64,000 nucleotides of DNA from Chinchilla lanigera (GCF_000276665.1 NW_004955416.1:6381147-6445146), one strand, 5' to 3'; positions 44,201 through 56,522 are shown, counted from the first letter of the stretch. The notes: generated from the sequence alone by a model not told the origin. Translations and numbers: made by a program.

Positions 44201-46459
44201 TCCTTCTCCAGTTCTGCCTCTTATGCTGCTGGCAACAATCCCCAGGTGAGCCTCCCACCCCCAGCACCACACTTACTCAGTTCAGCTGGGGGTTGTAAGT
44301 TGACCACCAGTTATCAATCCACTACAACACCACTGACCCTCCTCTTTGTTGCTGCCCAAGGAAATCACTGAATTCCTGGCCATGCTCTCGTGGTGAGAAA
44401 GCTTCTTCTGCACTGTTTCCTGTCTCTTTCACAGCCTCTTGTCCCTTTGTCCAGGTCTTAAGTTTCCTGGTTCCTGGAAGCCCATCTTTGCCCCAATCTT
44501 CCTTCAACCTCTCTACTTTCCTCCCTCCCCATGGCTTTGATCACTATCCCTTTGCTTACATCTCCCAGACCTGTGGTTCTGGGCCAACCTCTCTCCTGAG
44601 CCTTGAGTTCTGTATCTTCAGCTACTTTATTTCTTGTTTGTTTCAGTTTATCTGCTGGGTTGTGAGGTCCTTAAAGAGAAGAACATACCTTGTCACTATC
44701 GTGTATTGCTCAGGGCTTGCTACTACAGTAGACATTTCATACACTTTTACTACAATGATGAATAAGTCAGTGAATAAGTAAGTTAATAAATGACAAATTC
44801 TGGAGAAAAGAGAAAAGACTTTCAAAAGAAAATGGTGTGTATGACTCTGTCTTCCAAGAGGAGACTTGCTAGAGAGCAGTGTAAGGAGCATTGAGTCCCA
44901 CAAGCTAGAGTAGATTGCTGGAAAATGGCTTGGTCAAATGCATTTGACAAACACATGATTAAAACAAATTAAGAAGAACTTCTTAAATAGTGCTTTAATG
45001 CACTAGCATACAGTTCAAATGTCCAAAAGAATATATTCTATATTTTTCCGCATCTGTTAGCTACATTTGAATGGATGTCTACTTGCGTGTTTGTTTAGTA
45101 TACATTAATTGTTCTGAAGACTGAAATTCTGAATTAAAAATTAGAAGAAATATGCCTTAGAATGTCAGTTCACCGCCTATAAGAAAATATTTGTTTTAAA
45201 AACTTCAATGCCAACTCAGTGTTAGTAATCAGAGGTTTTGATTTTTTTCCCAAGAACAATTTAGTAAATCTATAAAGACCACTTGGACACAAAAGATGCT
45301 TTGGCCTAATATGAACCACACCCCAGCATGTGTGGGAAAATTTACAGATGTGCATCAGGGCAGCCCAGCGCCGCTGTCAATCAGGCCACTGGTGTCTACT
45401 CGCTTGCTATGTGGAGTACAGCATTTCTCCGCAGCCACAGGTTCTAGTGATACTGCATTCATGGAGCCCACACACACTGGCTCGCAACTCCGCTCCTCTC
45501 TGGGCCCTGGGGAGGAGGTGACTCCTCAGGCTACAACAGCTGCAGGAAGCAGAGTGACCTCACCTCCCCTTAAGCCAAGAAGCCTACACAAGGTCAAGCC
45601 TGGAGCAACCATCATTGGACAGAAAACACACAAATAATCTACCGCTTTCCGTCTTGGAGAATGAGCTCACAGCTCCGGGGAGCCGAGCTCTTTGTGCATG
45701 CGAGGTGATGTCAGGGCTGGTATGCCGGCATTTCTGAGATGCTGCAGGTGCTTTATTCATGAGACACCATGCATCCAAACCACACGGCGGTGTAGGAACA
45801 GATGCTTAGCTCTAGACCTTCCCTTACTGTAAGTTATAAGGCCTGGGGGAGACAGACACACCCATTTTCCTGGAATGACTTTTATGGACATTGGGCCAAT
45901 CATAATGGGATAGATACTAGGGTAGGGTGGAGATGAAGAAAAGCATCTCTTGAGATTTTTCTACAAATAAGAATTCTTGGCAATGGCCTCTCACTCTTGT
46001 CATCAACAGTTATTCTCAAGGTCATGGAAAATCCTGCAGTGTTGGTCAGACATGGGAGTACAGTGGAAAAGTGAAAAGAAAGCTTAAAGCTTTTATTGTT
46101 CCCTGTGAGGTGAGCAGAGCTGTTTAGACCAGGAGAGGAGCGCAGGCAGTGAGTCACATAAACTGGCACCCGACCTGGCACCCCTGTGCCCTACCCAGTC
46201 TTTGCAAAGCCAACACACAAAGAGGACTCAAAATTGCCTTGTATTTTAGTTCCATAGAGAGTGAGGATTTGGTGTCACTGCTCAGTTGCAGATAGTTAAC
46301 CTGACGGTACCCCGCTTTCTCATCATAGATAGAACTGGGAACAAAGTAAAGGTGTTTGTTTGAACTCTTCCAAGAGAAGTTTCAGGACACCCATGTTTCA
46401 GTTGCCTATTATTTTGTTATCTGAATCTTTTGAAAGCAACAGCTTTTCTGTGTCTAATG
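44201..46459. other. Repeat-free stretch with a CpG-enriched part
   Basis: Over 2 kb without a recognised repeat. 45360-45800 has many more CpG dinucleotides than the rest of the window (e.g. around gcgccgctg, ctccggggagccgag, cacggcggtg) and a CRE-like half palindrome TGATGTCA at 45705-45712. Open frames up to 113 codons have no domain. It could hold a regulatory element. No exon is supported. Confidence 0.5.
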
Positions 46460-46502
46460 GCATCTCTCTGTGTCTCTCTCTCTCACTCTTTCTGTGTGTG
46501 TG

Positions 46503-46533
<31 letters not shown>

Positions 46534-46552
46534 TCCTCATCTTTCTCTCTCT
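46460..46552. repeat. CT/TG mixed microsatellite
   Basis: Runs of TCTCTC, TGTGTG, CTGTCTGT and again TCTCTC. It precedes an antisense B1 and probably derives from its expanded tail. Confidence 0.95.
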
Positions 46553-46655
46553 CTCAAACAGGATCTTGCTAAATTTCACAAGTAGCCTTGAACTTGTAAC
46601 CCTCCTGCCTCAGCCTCCTGAGTAGCTAGGATTACAGGTCTGTGTCTAACACATA
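46553..46655 (-). mobile_element. B1 SINE, antisense
   Basis: caaacaggatcttgctaaat, agccttgaacttgtaaccc, tcctgcctcagcctcctg, agtagctaggattacagg is antisense B1 order. Confidence 0.85.
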
Positions 46656-47774
46656 GTTAGGAAGAATCTCTTTATCTGCCTGATGTTGGATGAGATATCA
46701 GAGACAATGACATAGGTACCATAGAAAGATGTGCCATTAAAAGGGCAAAGTCTCTTCCAACCTTGAATTCCATTGGCTGAATGTATGTCTGAAACCACCT
46801 GAGGTGACTGTTTAAGAAAAAGAAGTAGATAAGAAAGACAAAAGGGAAAGGAGCAATGATAAGAGAAAATGGAAAGATGAAGTAGGAAAACAGGATAGGA
46901 AGGAAGAACAAATGCAGGAAGAAAAGGAGGGATCGACAGGGAAGAACAGGAGAAAACCCGGACTGGTTAGGAGCTCACTGGAACACACACGGTAGCGGAA
47001 CTTGCTTCTCCAAATGAAAGAGAGGCCGGAGGCTTGCTGCTCACTCCTGGCTCTCGTTTTGCGGAGGCGAGCAGGCGGCAGTCCACCCTCAGCCTGCTGT
47101 CCCAGCGGGCTGTGAGTCACGGGCTGTGCTGGGAGCGGGCTGCTGAATGAGTCCCTGGAGGGTTGGCTGTGGGTGTGCAGACTGTCCCTGCTGCTGCTCA
47201 GGAATGTCCCGTCAGGAAGGTGGTTCAATCCCAGGTCATCTCACCAGGATCAGACGGACAATCCTCGAAAAGATGGAGGAAGACCCAACGTTTCAATCCT
47301 GACTCCAAATACAGTGTGTCAGCAAGTGTATTTGCCCTTTGGGACTTCGCATGTCTTTCAGGAAGCTGCAGAGAATGTCTTCCTGGTGAAGATTCCAATC
47401 CACAGGGTACGATCCCTTCTGAGCACACAAAGGCCTATGCCAAAGCATGTGGAAATGCCTGCACTCCAACAAAAGACAACAGCTGGCTCATGGCAGAACC
47501 AGAAAGAATCAGAGCTAAGAATCTGAACACCTCAGCTTTGGCCTCAGCCTCCCTGGGACCAGTACTGCCTTCATCTGTCAGCACCCATCAAACATATCCC
47601 TGTACCAGTTCACCCACAACTCAGTCACCCCTGAGGTGCTCAGCCCCACGGCCTTCATTCGTGAAGACTCTAAGCTTTCCCTACATTTCCTCATCACCCA
47701 GCTGAACCGAACAGCTCTGCTCCAAGGAATTCACCCAGTCGCTGACTTCAAAAGACACTGTAGCAGCTGTCCCT
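46656..47774. other. Unassigned sequence with a GC-rich patch
   Basis: 46800-46930 is purine-rich. 47030-47160 is GC-rich with several CpGs (gcggaggcgagcaggcgg). Downstream on the plus strand is a 180-codon open frame (47163-47705) with no recognisable domain. It overlaps a second plus frame and a minus frame and has no supported splice sites. I do not call it a gene. Confidence 0.4.
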
Positions 47775-47960
47775 GCAGTGGAGTAAGTAAGACATGGCCT
47801 TTGGAGGCCAGTGACCAGAGTTCAATCCCAGCTCTGCAATCGCTTACTGGTGACCTGGGGAGAAGTAATTTAACCTCTCACTGGGAGTCAGCCTCCCCAT
47901 GTTTGGAGTAGTGATAACAGGCCTATGGTTGTTGTGAGGGTTAAGTTGTGTCATACTTTT
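47775..47960 (+). mobile_element. MIR SINE, nearly full length
   Basis: tggcctttggaggccagtg, agttcaatcccagctctgc, cttactggtgacctgggg, gtaatttaacctctcactggg, then ggttgttgtgagggttaag. Clear sense MIR in the right order throughout. Confidence 0.88.
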
Positions 47961-48111
47961 GAGAGCAGAAATGGAACAAACACATCAGGAGTGTACTCAG
48001 AATGTTTCCCATAGTGTTCAGCATATAGAAGGCTGCAGCAAGTGGATAGGATTCCCTTCCTTATCTTTGGTGCCTCTCTCAGTGCCTCTCACGGAGGAGC
48101 TTATTTTGGCC

Positions 48112-48480
48112 ATTGTATCAGTCAGGGCCCCTGCAGGAAACAGATGGTGTGGTCCCACTAAGGAGATCCATAAAGCAGCCATTTGCAGGATGATTAAGGG
48201 AACCCACGGGAGATGGGTGAGCATGCCAGAACTACCACAGCAAAAAGGCACCAACTCCCTAGACCTGAAGGGTCAGGGAGCTGCCACCAGAGCTGAGCCA
48301 TTGCCGGAAGGACAGCTCTCGGGGACCAAACACCTTCAGGAAGAGTGGAGCAGGGACAGAGAGGGATGACTCGGAGCCCTCTCACCCTCTGATCTCTTGC
48401 TGGTGGCTGCCAGGAGCCAAACCCAAGGTCCACCAAAATGTCCCATGCAAGTCAGCTTCCACAAATTAGAGTGCAGAAAG
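48112..48480. mobile_element. Ancient interspersed repeat, family uncertain
   Basis: tgtatcagtcagggccc, caggaaacagatggtg, gagctgccaccagagctgagcc, ccctctgatctcttgctgg, then aggagccaaacccaagg. This is a layout I recognise as a recurrent old mammalian repeat, but I cannot name the family safely. Confidence 0.45.
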
Positions 48481-49439
48481 GTAAACCTGTGGTACAAGTG
48501 GGGAGATTAAGGACAGCCACTGAATCCCCCAAGGTTTAGTTAACAGCCATCTTTTCTAATTTCTTTGGGTTCTTCAGTAGATTTATACTACAAAAGCCAA
48601 GATCTTCTCCAAAAGACCTGAGGTCAATAGGAGAGTTTGAAATTTCACCTTGTATTTCTTCCTGTGGGGAGAGTTTGAACATCTGGGTTCCATCTGTTCC
48701 ATGGAGTTGATCCCACAGCTGTATTATGCCTTTTGCTGCCCTTCTTTATACTATGAACTTCTACACATAAAAATCTAGCAAGGTATACACACACTTTATA
48801 GCTTTTTTAAAAAGGTGAAGGTGAATCCAGGTTTAAATTATCTTACAGGAATTTTTGGAACTTTAGCAATATGTGGATAATTTTTAAATAAATAATATTT
48901 AAACTCTACTCACATATTCATATCATCTTTGTATCTCAAATAATATTTGTAATAAGACTTAAAGAAATTCTAGATTTGAAAAATGAAGTCTGTTCACCTT
49001 TGAAATGCTGACATAGCCATGGTGGGGGAAAGGCTGTGTAGGTAACTGGAAGCCAGCTCTGTGGAGCCCACCTGGTTTTGAAGGTCGCCACTCACAGTTC
49101 CAATACTGCACAGCCACATTTGAATGGAGACTTGCTAACTGGCATCTAGTTGGCCCCAACAGCTACCAAGAAGCCCAAGGCTTCCTGGACATAGAACACA
49201 ATGTTGACATCTGTAACAACCCTCTTGAGAGTTGGCTTCATTTGCTGAGTAAGTGCAAAAATGCAAATGGGGAGATCACAACCCTGTTCACATGAAAGTA
49301 TATTCACTCAGAAGCATGGTTAGGTGCCTACTTCAGTCTACTTACCTGGCTTTGTGAAGACAGTGGTGTTGGGAAATGGATGCGAGCAATGAAGGAAATG
49401 AGGAGAAGACCCACAAATTTTGCGGAGTTTATTTTGCTC
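48481..49439. other. Unassigned non-coding sequence
   Basis: AT-rich, nothing recognised. Confidence 0.35.
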
Positions 49440-49650
49440 TAGAGGCTATACTAGGTGCCTCACATTGCTTGTTTCAACCCTCCCACACCTCAAATAAGCA
49501 TATGTTGTAGATTTTATTTTATAGATGAGAGAAACAAAGCCAAGGAGTATCAAGTTACTTGCCCAAGATAACAAAGCTGGTGAATGGAAGAGCTGGGACT
49601 GGAACTCAAGCAATCGAACTCCAGGTAGTACTTTTAATCACCAGATAATT
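49440..49650 (-). mobile_element. MIR SINE, antisense
   Basis: gtgcctcacattgcttg, attttattttatagatgaga, gttacttgcccaagataac, gagctgggactggaactcaa is antisense MIR order and well preserved. Confidence 0.8.
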
Positions 49651-49829
49651 CTGCTTCTGTTTACATCCCTTAAATATTCACAGAAGGGGAATATTCAAAA
49701 AACAAGTGCTTTTCCAGTAAAGAGCAATTTGCTTCAGAAAATGACATACTAAATGAATGTTTTCTTTTGCTTTCTCCCTTTTGGTCTTTTACTGGTTATA
49801 TTTGGGAGTTAATATGTTAGTTTTAAGTG

Positions 49830-51565
49830 AAAAATATAAATTTTATGTCAAAAAACCATTTAGGTTGGTCCAGTTATGGAATTATGACTCCCTTGTAGCC
49901 TTTCTCTGCCATAGAGGCCAACTCCAAACCCTATGCAGAATAGAAACCAACAATATACCCACGTGTATATGGTCAGCTGATATTTCAGCAAAGGTCTCAA
50001 GGTAATTCAATGAAGAAAGAATAGCTTTTCTAACAAAGGTACCAGACCAAGTAGATATCCCATAAGGTAGGAGTGATGAATAGTGACCCTTGCCTCACAC
50101 CATATGACAAAAAAAAGTAATTTGGAATGGGTTATAGGCTTCTGCCTAAAACTTAAATTATGAAATCCCTAAAAAAAGATAAAGAAGAAGCTTTGTGACC
50201 TTGGAGATGGTAAGTTATCTTAGACAGAAAACAAAAATTAAAAACCATTTTATAGATGTATTCATCAATGGTGCTTGATCACAATTTTTTTCTTCAAGAA
50301 AGACTCTTTTATAAACATAAAGGCAAGCCACTAGCTGACAGGAAATATTCAGAGAAAGACTTGTACCCTAATACGCAAAGAACCTTTACATCTCAATGAT
50401 ATGAAGACAAACAACCTATTTTTAGTGAAAAAATGTGAACAAACACTTCAAAAACAACCTGTGAAGGCTCAAAAGCACACGTACAGATTCTCAATGCCAT
50501 CAGTCATCAGGGAAATACAAAGGGAAACAACCCTGAGATGTGGCCCCAAATCCACCAAATGAATGTCTCATTATACCAAGTGCTGCTGAAGATGCAGAGC
50601 AACTGGAATTCTCACATACAATGGGCAGAAATAGCAAGTGATACTAAATTTTGGAAAAAGTAGTTTGACAGTTTCTTTACACATAAATCTATTACATGAT
50701 CCAGCCCTTTCACACCTCAATGAATAAAACATATGTCCACACAAAGGCTTGTGCATGAATATTCATAGCAGCATTTTTGTGTAGTAGCCAAAAATAAAAA
50801 ACAACTCAAATGTCCATCAGTTATAGGTACAGAATACTACCCAGCAATAAAATAGAAAAACTGTTGATGCATACAACAATATAGATGAATCTCAAAGTAA
50901 TGTGTGCTGTGTAAAAGAAGACAAGTGGCCCTCAATGATTTCCTTTATCTGAAATTCTAGAAAATGCAGAGGAATACATAGTGGTGAAAGTAGATCAATT
51001 TTTGCCTGAGAATGAGTGGAGGGAGGCTAGATTACTAAAGTCTGATGGTCAATCTCAATTGTCAACTTGAAAGAGTTAAGAGATTCCTGGTGAGGTGATA
51101 GATTGTGGGGGCCCTAACTCTATCAATTGATTGGTCCACTGATGGGTTCATAGCTGAATGTACTGTTAGGAGGTAGGGCCTGCTTGGAGGAAGTAGGTCA
51201 TAGGGACGTGATCTTGTGCACAATATCTGATCCCTGGCCAATTCAATGTTCTTTCCAACCCATTCTGCTTCCCAGCCAACATGAACTGAGCACCTTTCTT
51301 CCACCACACCCTTCCACTATTATTTCTCAGCCTTGAAACAAGCCAACCATCATGAAACCTTTGAAACTGTGAGCCAAAGCAAACCTTTCCTCCCTCACAC
51401 TGCAATTGTCAGGTGTTTTGTCACAGCAACATGAAATCTGAGTAAAACTAAAAGCAGCATAAGGAAACTTTCAATACTGGTGGAAATGTTTGTTATCTTA
51501 ATTATGGTGATAGTTTCATTATATATGCAGTGCACTGTGCAATTGCAAAGTAGCTTTTAACAAAA
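49830..51565 (+). mobile_element. Old L1 (ORF2 3' part), split by an LTR
   Basis: Sense L1 ORF2 order: a segment like acaatatacccacgtg, tgctgctgaagatgc, cacctcaatgaataaaa, attcatagcagcattttt, tgtccatcagttatag, then tactacccagcaataaaa. The 3' part after the LTR (gcataaggaaactttcaatac, then aattatggtgatag) restores the known L1 continuation, so one L1 was split at 51041-51447. No intact frame. Confidence 0.8.
51041..51447 (+). mobile_element. Solo LTR inserted into L1
   Basis: The 5' end tctgatggtcaatctc resembles the TGTGAT start of the LTR at 7742. The 3' part (aactgtgagccaaagc, caggtgttttgtcacagc) follows the MaLR plan. The L1-side flanks actaaag (51034-51040) and actaaaag (51448-51455) suggest a TSD, though a one-base length difference makes the edges approximate. 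Confidence 0.75.
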
Positions 51566-51764
51566 CCACCTTTCTTCTGAGCTCTTGGTCTTAGGAACTA
51601 AGCAACCACTGTAGCATCTGCACCCGGTACCCCAGCTGGCTCTTCCTCAAGCACCAGCCTGGGTCTAACAGGCCAGGTCTGAATCACAGTTCTGGGGAAC
51701 CCTTTTTTCTAGCTCTTTGCTTTACAATTTCATCTCTCTTTTGGGTAGCCCTTTTATTTTTTTC
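51566..51764. other. Short unassigned segment
   Basis: Lies between two L1 fragments of opposite orientation. Nothing else seen. Confidence 0.35.
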
Positions 51765-52355
51765 ACAGCTTTTACTGCAGGGTAGTAATATGCATGTATT
51801 TACCTTCTAAGAATTCAATATGATGTTTACATATGTGACTCTAATTTATTTCACTTATGAATGTGGTCTCTAGTTGCATCCATTTACCTATAAATGCCTC
51901 AAGTTTGTCTTTCTTTACAGCTGAGTAGTATTCCATTGTATAAAAATATCACATCTTTTTTTATCCATTCCTCAGTGGATGGGCATTTGAGTTGTTTGCA
52001 AGACTTAGCTATTATAAATTTTGCTGTTACAAACATAGGTGCACAAATATTGCTGTGGTATGATGTTTTCAATTCTTCTGGAAAATTACCCAGAAGGGGA
52101 ATAGCTGAATCAAATGGGACCTCTAATCCCAGGGTTTATTTTTTAATCTCCACACTGACTTCCACAGTGGTTTTACCAGTCTACACTGCCAAAGTGTAGG
52201 AGTTCCTTTGTCCCCACAGCCCCACCAACATTTGTTATTGGTTGATTTCTTGACGATAACCATTCTTTCAGGGGTGAGATGGAATCTCAGTGTTATTTTA
52301 ATTTAGATTTCTGTTTTTGAATATTTTTCATCTATTTATTTGCCATTTGTATTTA
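51765..52355 (-). mobile_element. L1 3' fragment, antisense
   Basis: Collinear with 18150-18660: the words atttcacttatgaat, gcatccatttacctataaatg, gctgagtagtattccattg, gggcatttgagttg, cccacagccccaccaac and tctcagtgttattttaatt occur in the same order. It covers the end of ORF2 in antisense and is non-coding now. Confidence 0.85.
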
Positions 52356-52457
52356 GCAAATAAAGTCCAAATGTACATTAGAAATTGTGAAATGGAAAGA
52401 AACTGCTCAAGAGGAATGAACAACTGGGATTGGGCAAAGGAGAACAGAAGAAAGGGG

Positions 52458-52518
52458 GAAATTTATATATATACATATATATACATATACATATATACAT
52501 ATATATATATACACATAC
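52458..52518. repeat. TA/CATA microsatellite
   Basis: Interrupted tatata and catata units, AT-rich, following a purine-rich segment. Confidence 0.95.
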
Positions 52519-52607
52519 ACAAAACAGCTAAGATAATTGTACTACTAATTTCTGTTAGTTCATTGAAGGGAACAGTTAATGCTTATATTGTTTGATCAAT
52601 TTTTCAT

Positions 52608-52760
52608 GCCTATACCTGGTAATCTGAACAACTACTTTGAAGATAACAATAGGCAATATAATAACCATTCTTAATTTTCCACCAGCTTGTTTTGAAATTC
52701 TGTATGGTTTTTATTGTTTTCTATTTTATATTTTCTTTAAAATACAATTGAAAAAAAAGC
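52608..52760 (+). repeat. Unclassified duplicated sequence, copy 1
   Basis: It starts gcctatacctggtaatctg and contains aacaactactttgaagata, caatataataaccatt, cttgttttgaaattctgta and tttctttaaaa. Copy 2 at 59623-59770 runs in the same orientation at roughly 80-85% identity by eye. I recognise no family. Confidence 0.8.
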
Positions 52761-52830
52761 AATTCAAGGATAAACAGATACATATACAAGGCAATAAAGA
52801 AGGGAAGTTAAAGTAGCCAAGAAGGAGAGA

Positions 52831-52855
52831 AACAGCTTGCACGGTGCAAGCTGTT
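52831..52855. repeat. Near-perfect palindrome with 12-bp arms
   Basis: AACAGCTTGCAC (52831-52842), one base, then its exact complement GTGCAAGCTGTT (52844-52855). It could extrude as a cruciform or fold as an RNA hairpin with a minimal loop. The centre lies 235 bp after the start of the duplicated sequence at 52608. Confidence 0.95.
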
Positions 52856-53289
52856 CCACTCGGCCCTTGGGTCCAGAGTCTGAGATGGGTGATATGACTG
52901 CTTCTCCTCCAGTTAGTCCCCTTGCTCACCTGTCTCATTTTTGGAGAATCTCTTGGTTTGAAGAAAAGTTCTAATGTTTAAAGTACTTTGTTTTATATAC
53001 AACAACAAAGTCTCTATTAAATGCAAACCAAGTGCTTCATCTTACATTCACCCGAAGGCTTGAAAGAGAACTTGGAAAAACCCTGGATGTGTTGGACTTA
53101 GGAGGCAATGTATTTGTCTCCTATACATGATCTTACTATTCATAATAGTAATTTTACTAAATTAGACTTTCATCGTACATTCAGATTTTAGAATCCCCAC
53201 ATAAGACAAAACTTTAATGTACTTCTTTGGGTATTCAGAATCAGCCCATTTGGTGACCCAGACCAGTATTACTTCTGGAGGAGAAGCAG
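52856..53289. other. Unassigned non-coding sequence
   Basis: Nothing recognised. Confidence 0.35.
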
Positions 53290-53400
53290 TCACATCAGTA
53301 TTACTATCCATACTTGACAGGGAAGGAAAGAGTGCCTCAGTGAGATTGTGACTTGCTACTTACACAGCTAACAAGAAGCAGCATCATTCCAAGAAGCCAG
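53290..53400 (-). mobile_element. MIR SINE remnant, antisense
   Basis: gtattactatccatacttgac, agagtgcctcagtgagatt, gtgacttgctacttacacagc follows antisense MIR. Confidence 0.6.
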
Positions 53401-54317
53401 AGCTTTGGCCTGCAAGACTAACATTTGAACCCATATCACCACCTCCATATGCTGCCATTCTGCTTATCAGACCAGAGCATTATGGAGGACCTGGGTTTTC
53501 CCTGAGTCTCAAGGAAAAGTCTCTCTACAACAATAACATGCCATCACAATGGGAGCAGAAGCTCCTGCTAATGACTCCTGGCTCTTTCTTGATATCATTG
53601 TCCTTCTTAATTAAAAAGAAAAATATTTTCAACCAAATATGGCAGCCTTGTGACTCTTACCTCACAATCATACTCAGAATTCACTTTCCTTGACAACAAG
53701 TCTGTCAGTTATCCAAATAAGCCTTGGGAAGAGGGGATACAAATGAGGTCAAATTATGAGGATATATGATTTCACAAACAGCAGGAGCTGAAATCCTGGA
53801 GTGAGCCTCCAATCAGCCTAGGGGCAAAGGAAAAGGTCTAGTGCACATGTAAGCCTGCAGTGCTCCAGGCTCTCCCCAGGCATCAGCGCACAGTTTGTCC
53901 TCTCTATATTCTAACTCCAACCTTCATAACCGTCACTCTAAAAATCTGAAAATACACTACCCCAGTCCATCAACCAACACATTTGTTGCCACTAGAAATC
54001 ATCTTGCAAAGAGCAAAAAAGTGACTCAGACTCTAGTCACTTGCTCATATTTCCATCCACAGAATCTCAGCATCAAATCAATTAAGATGTAACAAGTGTC
54101 ACTCTCCCAGAGGTAGTAAGTACAATACAAATCATCCCATGTCTGACCTAGACAGGAGGCTGAGTTTGGCTATCCCAGGCAGTCAGGCACATACAATGGA
54201 AGGGAGAGAAAACAGGCCCTGAGACTTACACATTCTCCATAACCAAGTTTCCTGTCCTTCAGTGAGTTTCCAACCTATAAGAAGACACAAAATTTAGCAT
54301 AGCAAATTCACAGGATC
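53401..54317. other. Unassigned non-coding sequence
   Basis: Nothing recognised. Confidence 0.35.
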
Positions 54318-54490
54318 TCAGCCAGTATGGTGGTACATGACTGTAATCCCAGCACTCTAAGTTGAGGCAGGAGGATCACAAGTTTGAACCCAACCTGGGC
54401 AACTTAGCAAGACTATCTCAAAATCCAAAAACATTAAAACAGGTTGAGGATGTAGCTCAGTACAAAGGCCCTGGTTCGATCCCCAGTAGC
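54318..54490 (+). mobile_element. Full B1-ID dimeric SINE
   Basis: Both halves are readable. The B1 part is gccagtatggtggtacatg, tgtaatcccagcactc, gaggcaggaggatcacaag and ctgggcaacttagcaagac. After the linker aaaatccaaaaacatt comes the ID part, gaggatgtagctcagtac, then ctggttcgatccccag with a near-consensus B box. This is the best example of the rodent dimer in the window. Confidence 0.92.
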
Positions 54491-54529
54491 ACACACACAC
54501 ATACACATGCACACACACACACACTCACA

Positions 54530-54561
<32 letters not shown>

Positions 54562-54590
54562 TACACACACACACTCACACACATGGTAAT
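54491..54590. repeat. CA/CT microsatellite
   Basis: (CA)n, then (TC)n, then (CA)n, arising from the tail of the SINE immediately upstream. Confidence 0.97.
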
Positions 54591-54659
54591 AACCAAAATC
54601 ATACAACCTCAGTTACCCTGGCTGAGGCTGAAGAGTAGACCTGAGCTTTGCTGTTTGGG

Positions 54660-54980
54660 GCTACACTGTTTATGCTCACTGATATGGATATTAGAAAGTA
54701 GATAAACTTGTTCAAATTGGAAGGGGAAAAAGAGAAGGGAAGTGAGGAGGTGGGAGAAGGGAAGGAAAGAGGATTTAAAGAAGAATTGAAGGAAAAATGG
54801 AAATAGAGCTTTTGTAAATGGGGAGAGGAAGAAGAGTTGGGGGGAGTAGAGAGGAAAGAATTAAGGTGTGTTATGTACATGTACAAATCCCCCCGTGGTG
54901 AATGTGACCATTATGTACTACATACATATATTAATTTTTAGAAAAACAAGGCAAAACACACACACACACACAAAAAAAAA
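54660..54980 (+). mobile_element. L1 3' UTR fragment with CA tail
   Basis: A purine-rich tract (54720-54865), then gtgtgttatgtacatgtac, tgaatgtgaccattatgtac, then an A-rich end and a CACACA run. Homologous to 24480-24790 and, in reverse, to 17745-18060. Confidence 0.65.
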
Positions 54981-56522
54981 AGTACTCAGCAGCAGCGCAG
55001 ACAGATTCCAGGAATGGGGGAATGAGCTCTCCTAGGTAGGTCAGAAACGTAACGAGAGGCCATTCAGAGAAACGTATGGGACAGGTTGTTCATTTGTTTC
55101 AATTGTGTCTGGGCTTCAGAGCGAGATGGGCAGCCCAGCCACCGTATAATGCAATCAACTTGGGTCCTGTTTCCAAAGTCTCATCCAACAGGCACCAGCC
55201 TGAGGCTTGGCTGGTGGACTTTGTGCAGTTGCACTGTTGTCCTTTTAAATCAAGGAATCATCCTGCCCATACCTCCAACTTCCTTTCTCCTGGCCCAGTA
55301 GCAAACCAGGACTGTAACAAACAGGCAGCTAATGCTCTGCAGATGAAGGAATGTCAGGAAAATAAATAAATTTGTTCTCTCCTATTACATTCCTTTCCTT
55401 AAGGGAAGAAAATAAGAGGAAGACTTCGAGCTAAACACAGAAAATTTCCAACCACACTTATCTTGCCAGCTCCAGCTGAGGATTACGGGGCTTTAAAATG
55501 CTCCGCAGGCCTGAGTGCAGGATGATTTGTATGCAGTGTTGGCACTGTGCAGAGCTGCCACTGCACATTTTCAGTTGTTTTCCAGTTGCCTGAAAGGAGC
55601 ACGGTGTAAACGCAAAGCATTTGTTCACCTTGGCCAGGTGGGAGGAGCAGAAAAAACACAGAACAGTCTGTTTAGTCCTCAGCTGTGTTTTTAAAACCCT
55701 TCCGCAGGGCATGGGCTGCATGATTTCTCACAGGGCCTTGGACACAGAACCGTAGGAGCTGGCTTTCTGCACGGGGGTGATCTGCACCAGGTGTACACTG
55801 AAGCCATGCATGAGCTGGATCCCAGAAAGGAGCCATCACCAAGAAATCCAGCCGCTGGTAGAAGTAGTTCAAGGGCAGTGTCATTTTGGTAAACATGCCA
55901 TGTTCTCCAAAGCCTAAGGTAGTCTGCTTAAAATGGAGAAAGTGAAGCACAAACACAACTCAATGACTGTCCAGGTGTTCTTTAGTGTGAATTCTAGAGC
56001 CAAAACAAAACTCAAGAATTTTAGTCCTGCTCCTGCTCGGGGGTGTATCAGATGTGGCTCTAAATAGCAAGTGAGTTTACTCCTCTGTCACCAGACGGAG
56101 TCTGAGAAGAGAAGATGAGGACCTCCACTCAGTCCAAGAAGGTTCTTGACTTCTGTCACAGAAAAAGAATTTCAGGACACATCAGTCTGAGGCATAAGCA
56201 GGTTTCTTAAGCAGAGTTGAAAGAAAGGGAGTATAGGAAAAGTTCTCCAGCTGGAGCAACTGGAAGGAGCTCACTCTGATGAAGAGACTCAGACTAGCCT
56301 GCTCAAAAAAGAATGAGGCCAGTTTTTATGGATTAGTCAAGGTGACCAGGGTCCAGTCAATCATTATTTTAGTTCTGGTTTCATAGCACCAGAAGAATCC
56401 TTATGGCTTAAGAGACAGTTCAATTCCCCTGAGATGATTGCTCTTCTCAAGCAGGAATCTTCCCTGGTTGTCATCACAGGCTAACTGCTCCTGCTGGGGT
56501 CTCTCTGCAGCGCCTCCCAACA
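54981..56522. other. Unassigned, repeat-poor sequence
   Basis: About 1.5 kb without recognised repeats. Open frames of up to 97 codons on both strands show no domains. 55500-55800 is modestly GC-rich. Confidence 0.4.

Noticed and set aside
44010..44371. Gln/Ser/Pro-rich overlapping open frames resembling a transcription-factor linker
   Set aside because: They read through a 20-bp minisatellite whose period is not a multiple of three, so the low-complexity protein is an artefact.
46812..47228. 138-codon minus-strand open frame with Ser/Phe/Leu-rich tail
   Set aside because: The tail is the complement of a purine-rich tract. No motif or exon signal.
47163..47705. 180-codon plus-strand open frame downstream of a GC-rich patch
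   Set aside because: No recognisable domain, a second plus frame and a minus frame are open over the same bases, there is no supported splice context, and a MIR follows closely.
54491..54590. Possible CRISPR-like or satellite array
   Set aside because: It is a plain CA/CT microsatellite from a SINE tail, with no spacer structure. The genome is mammalian.
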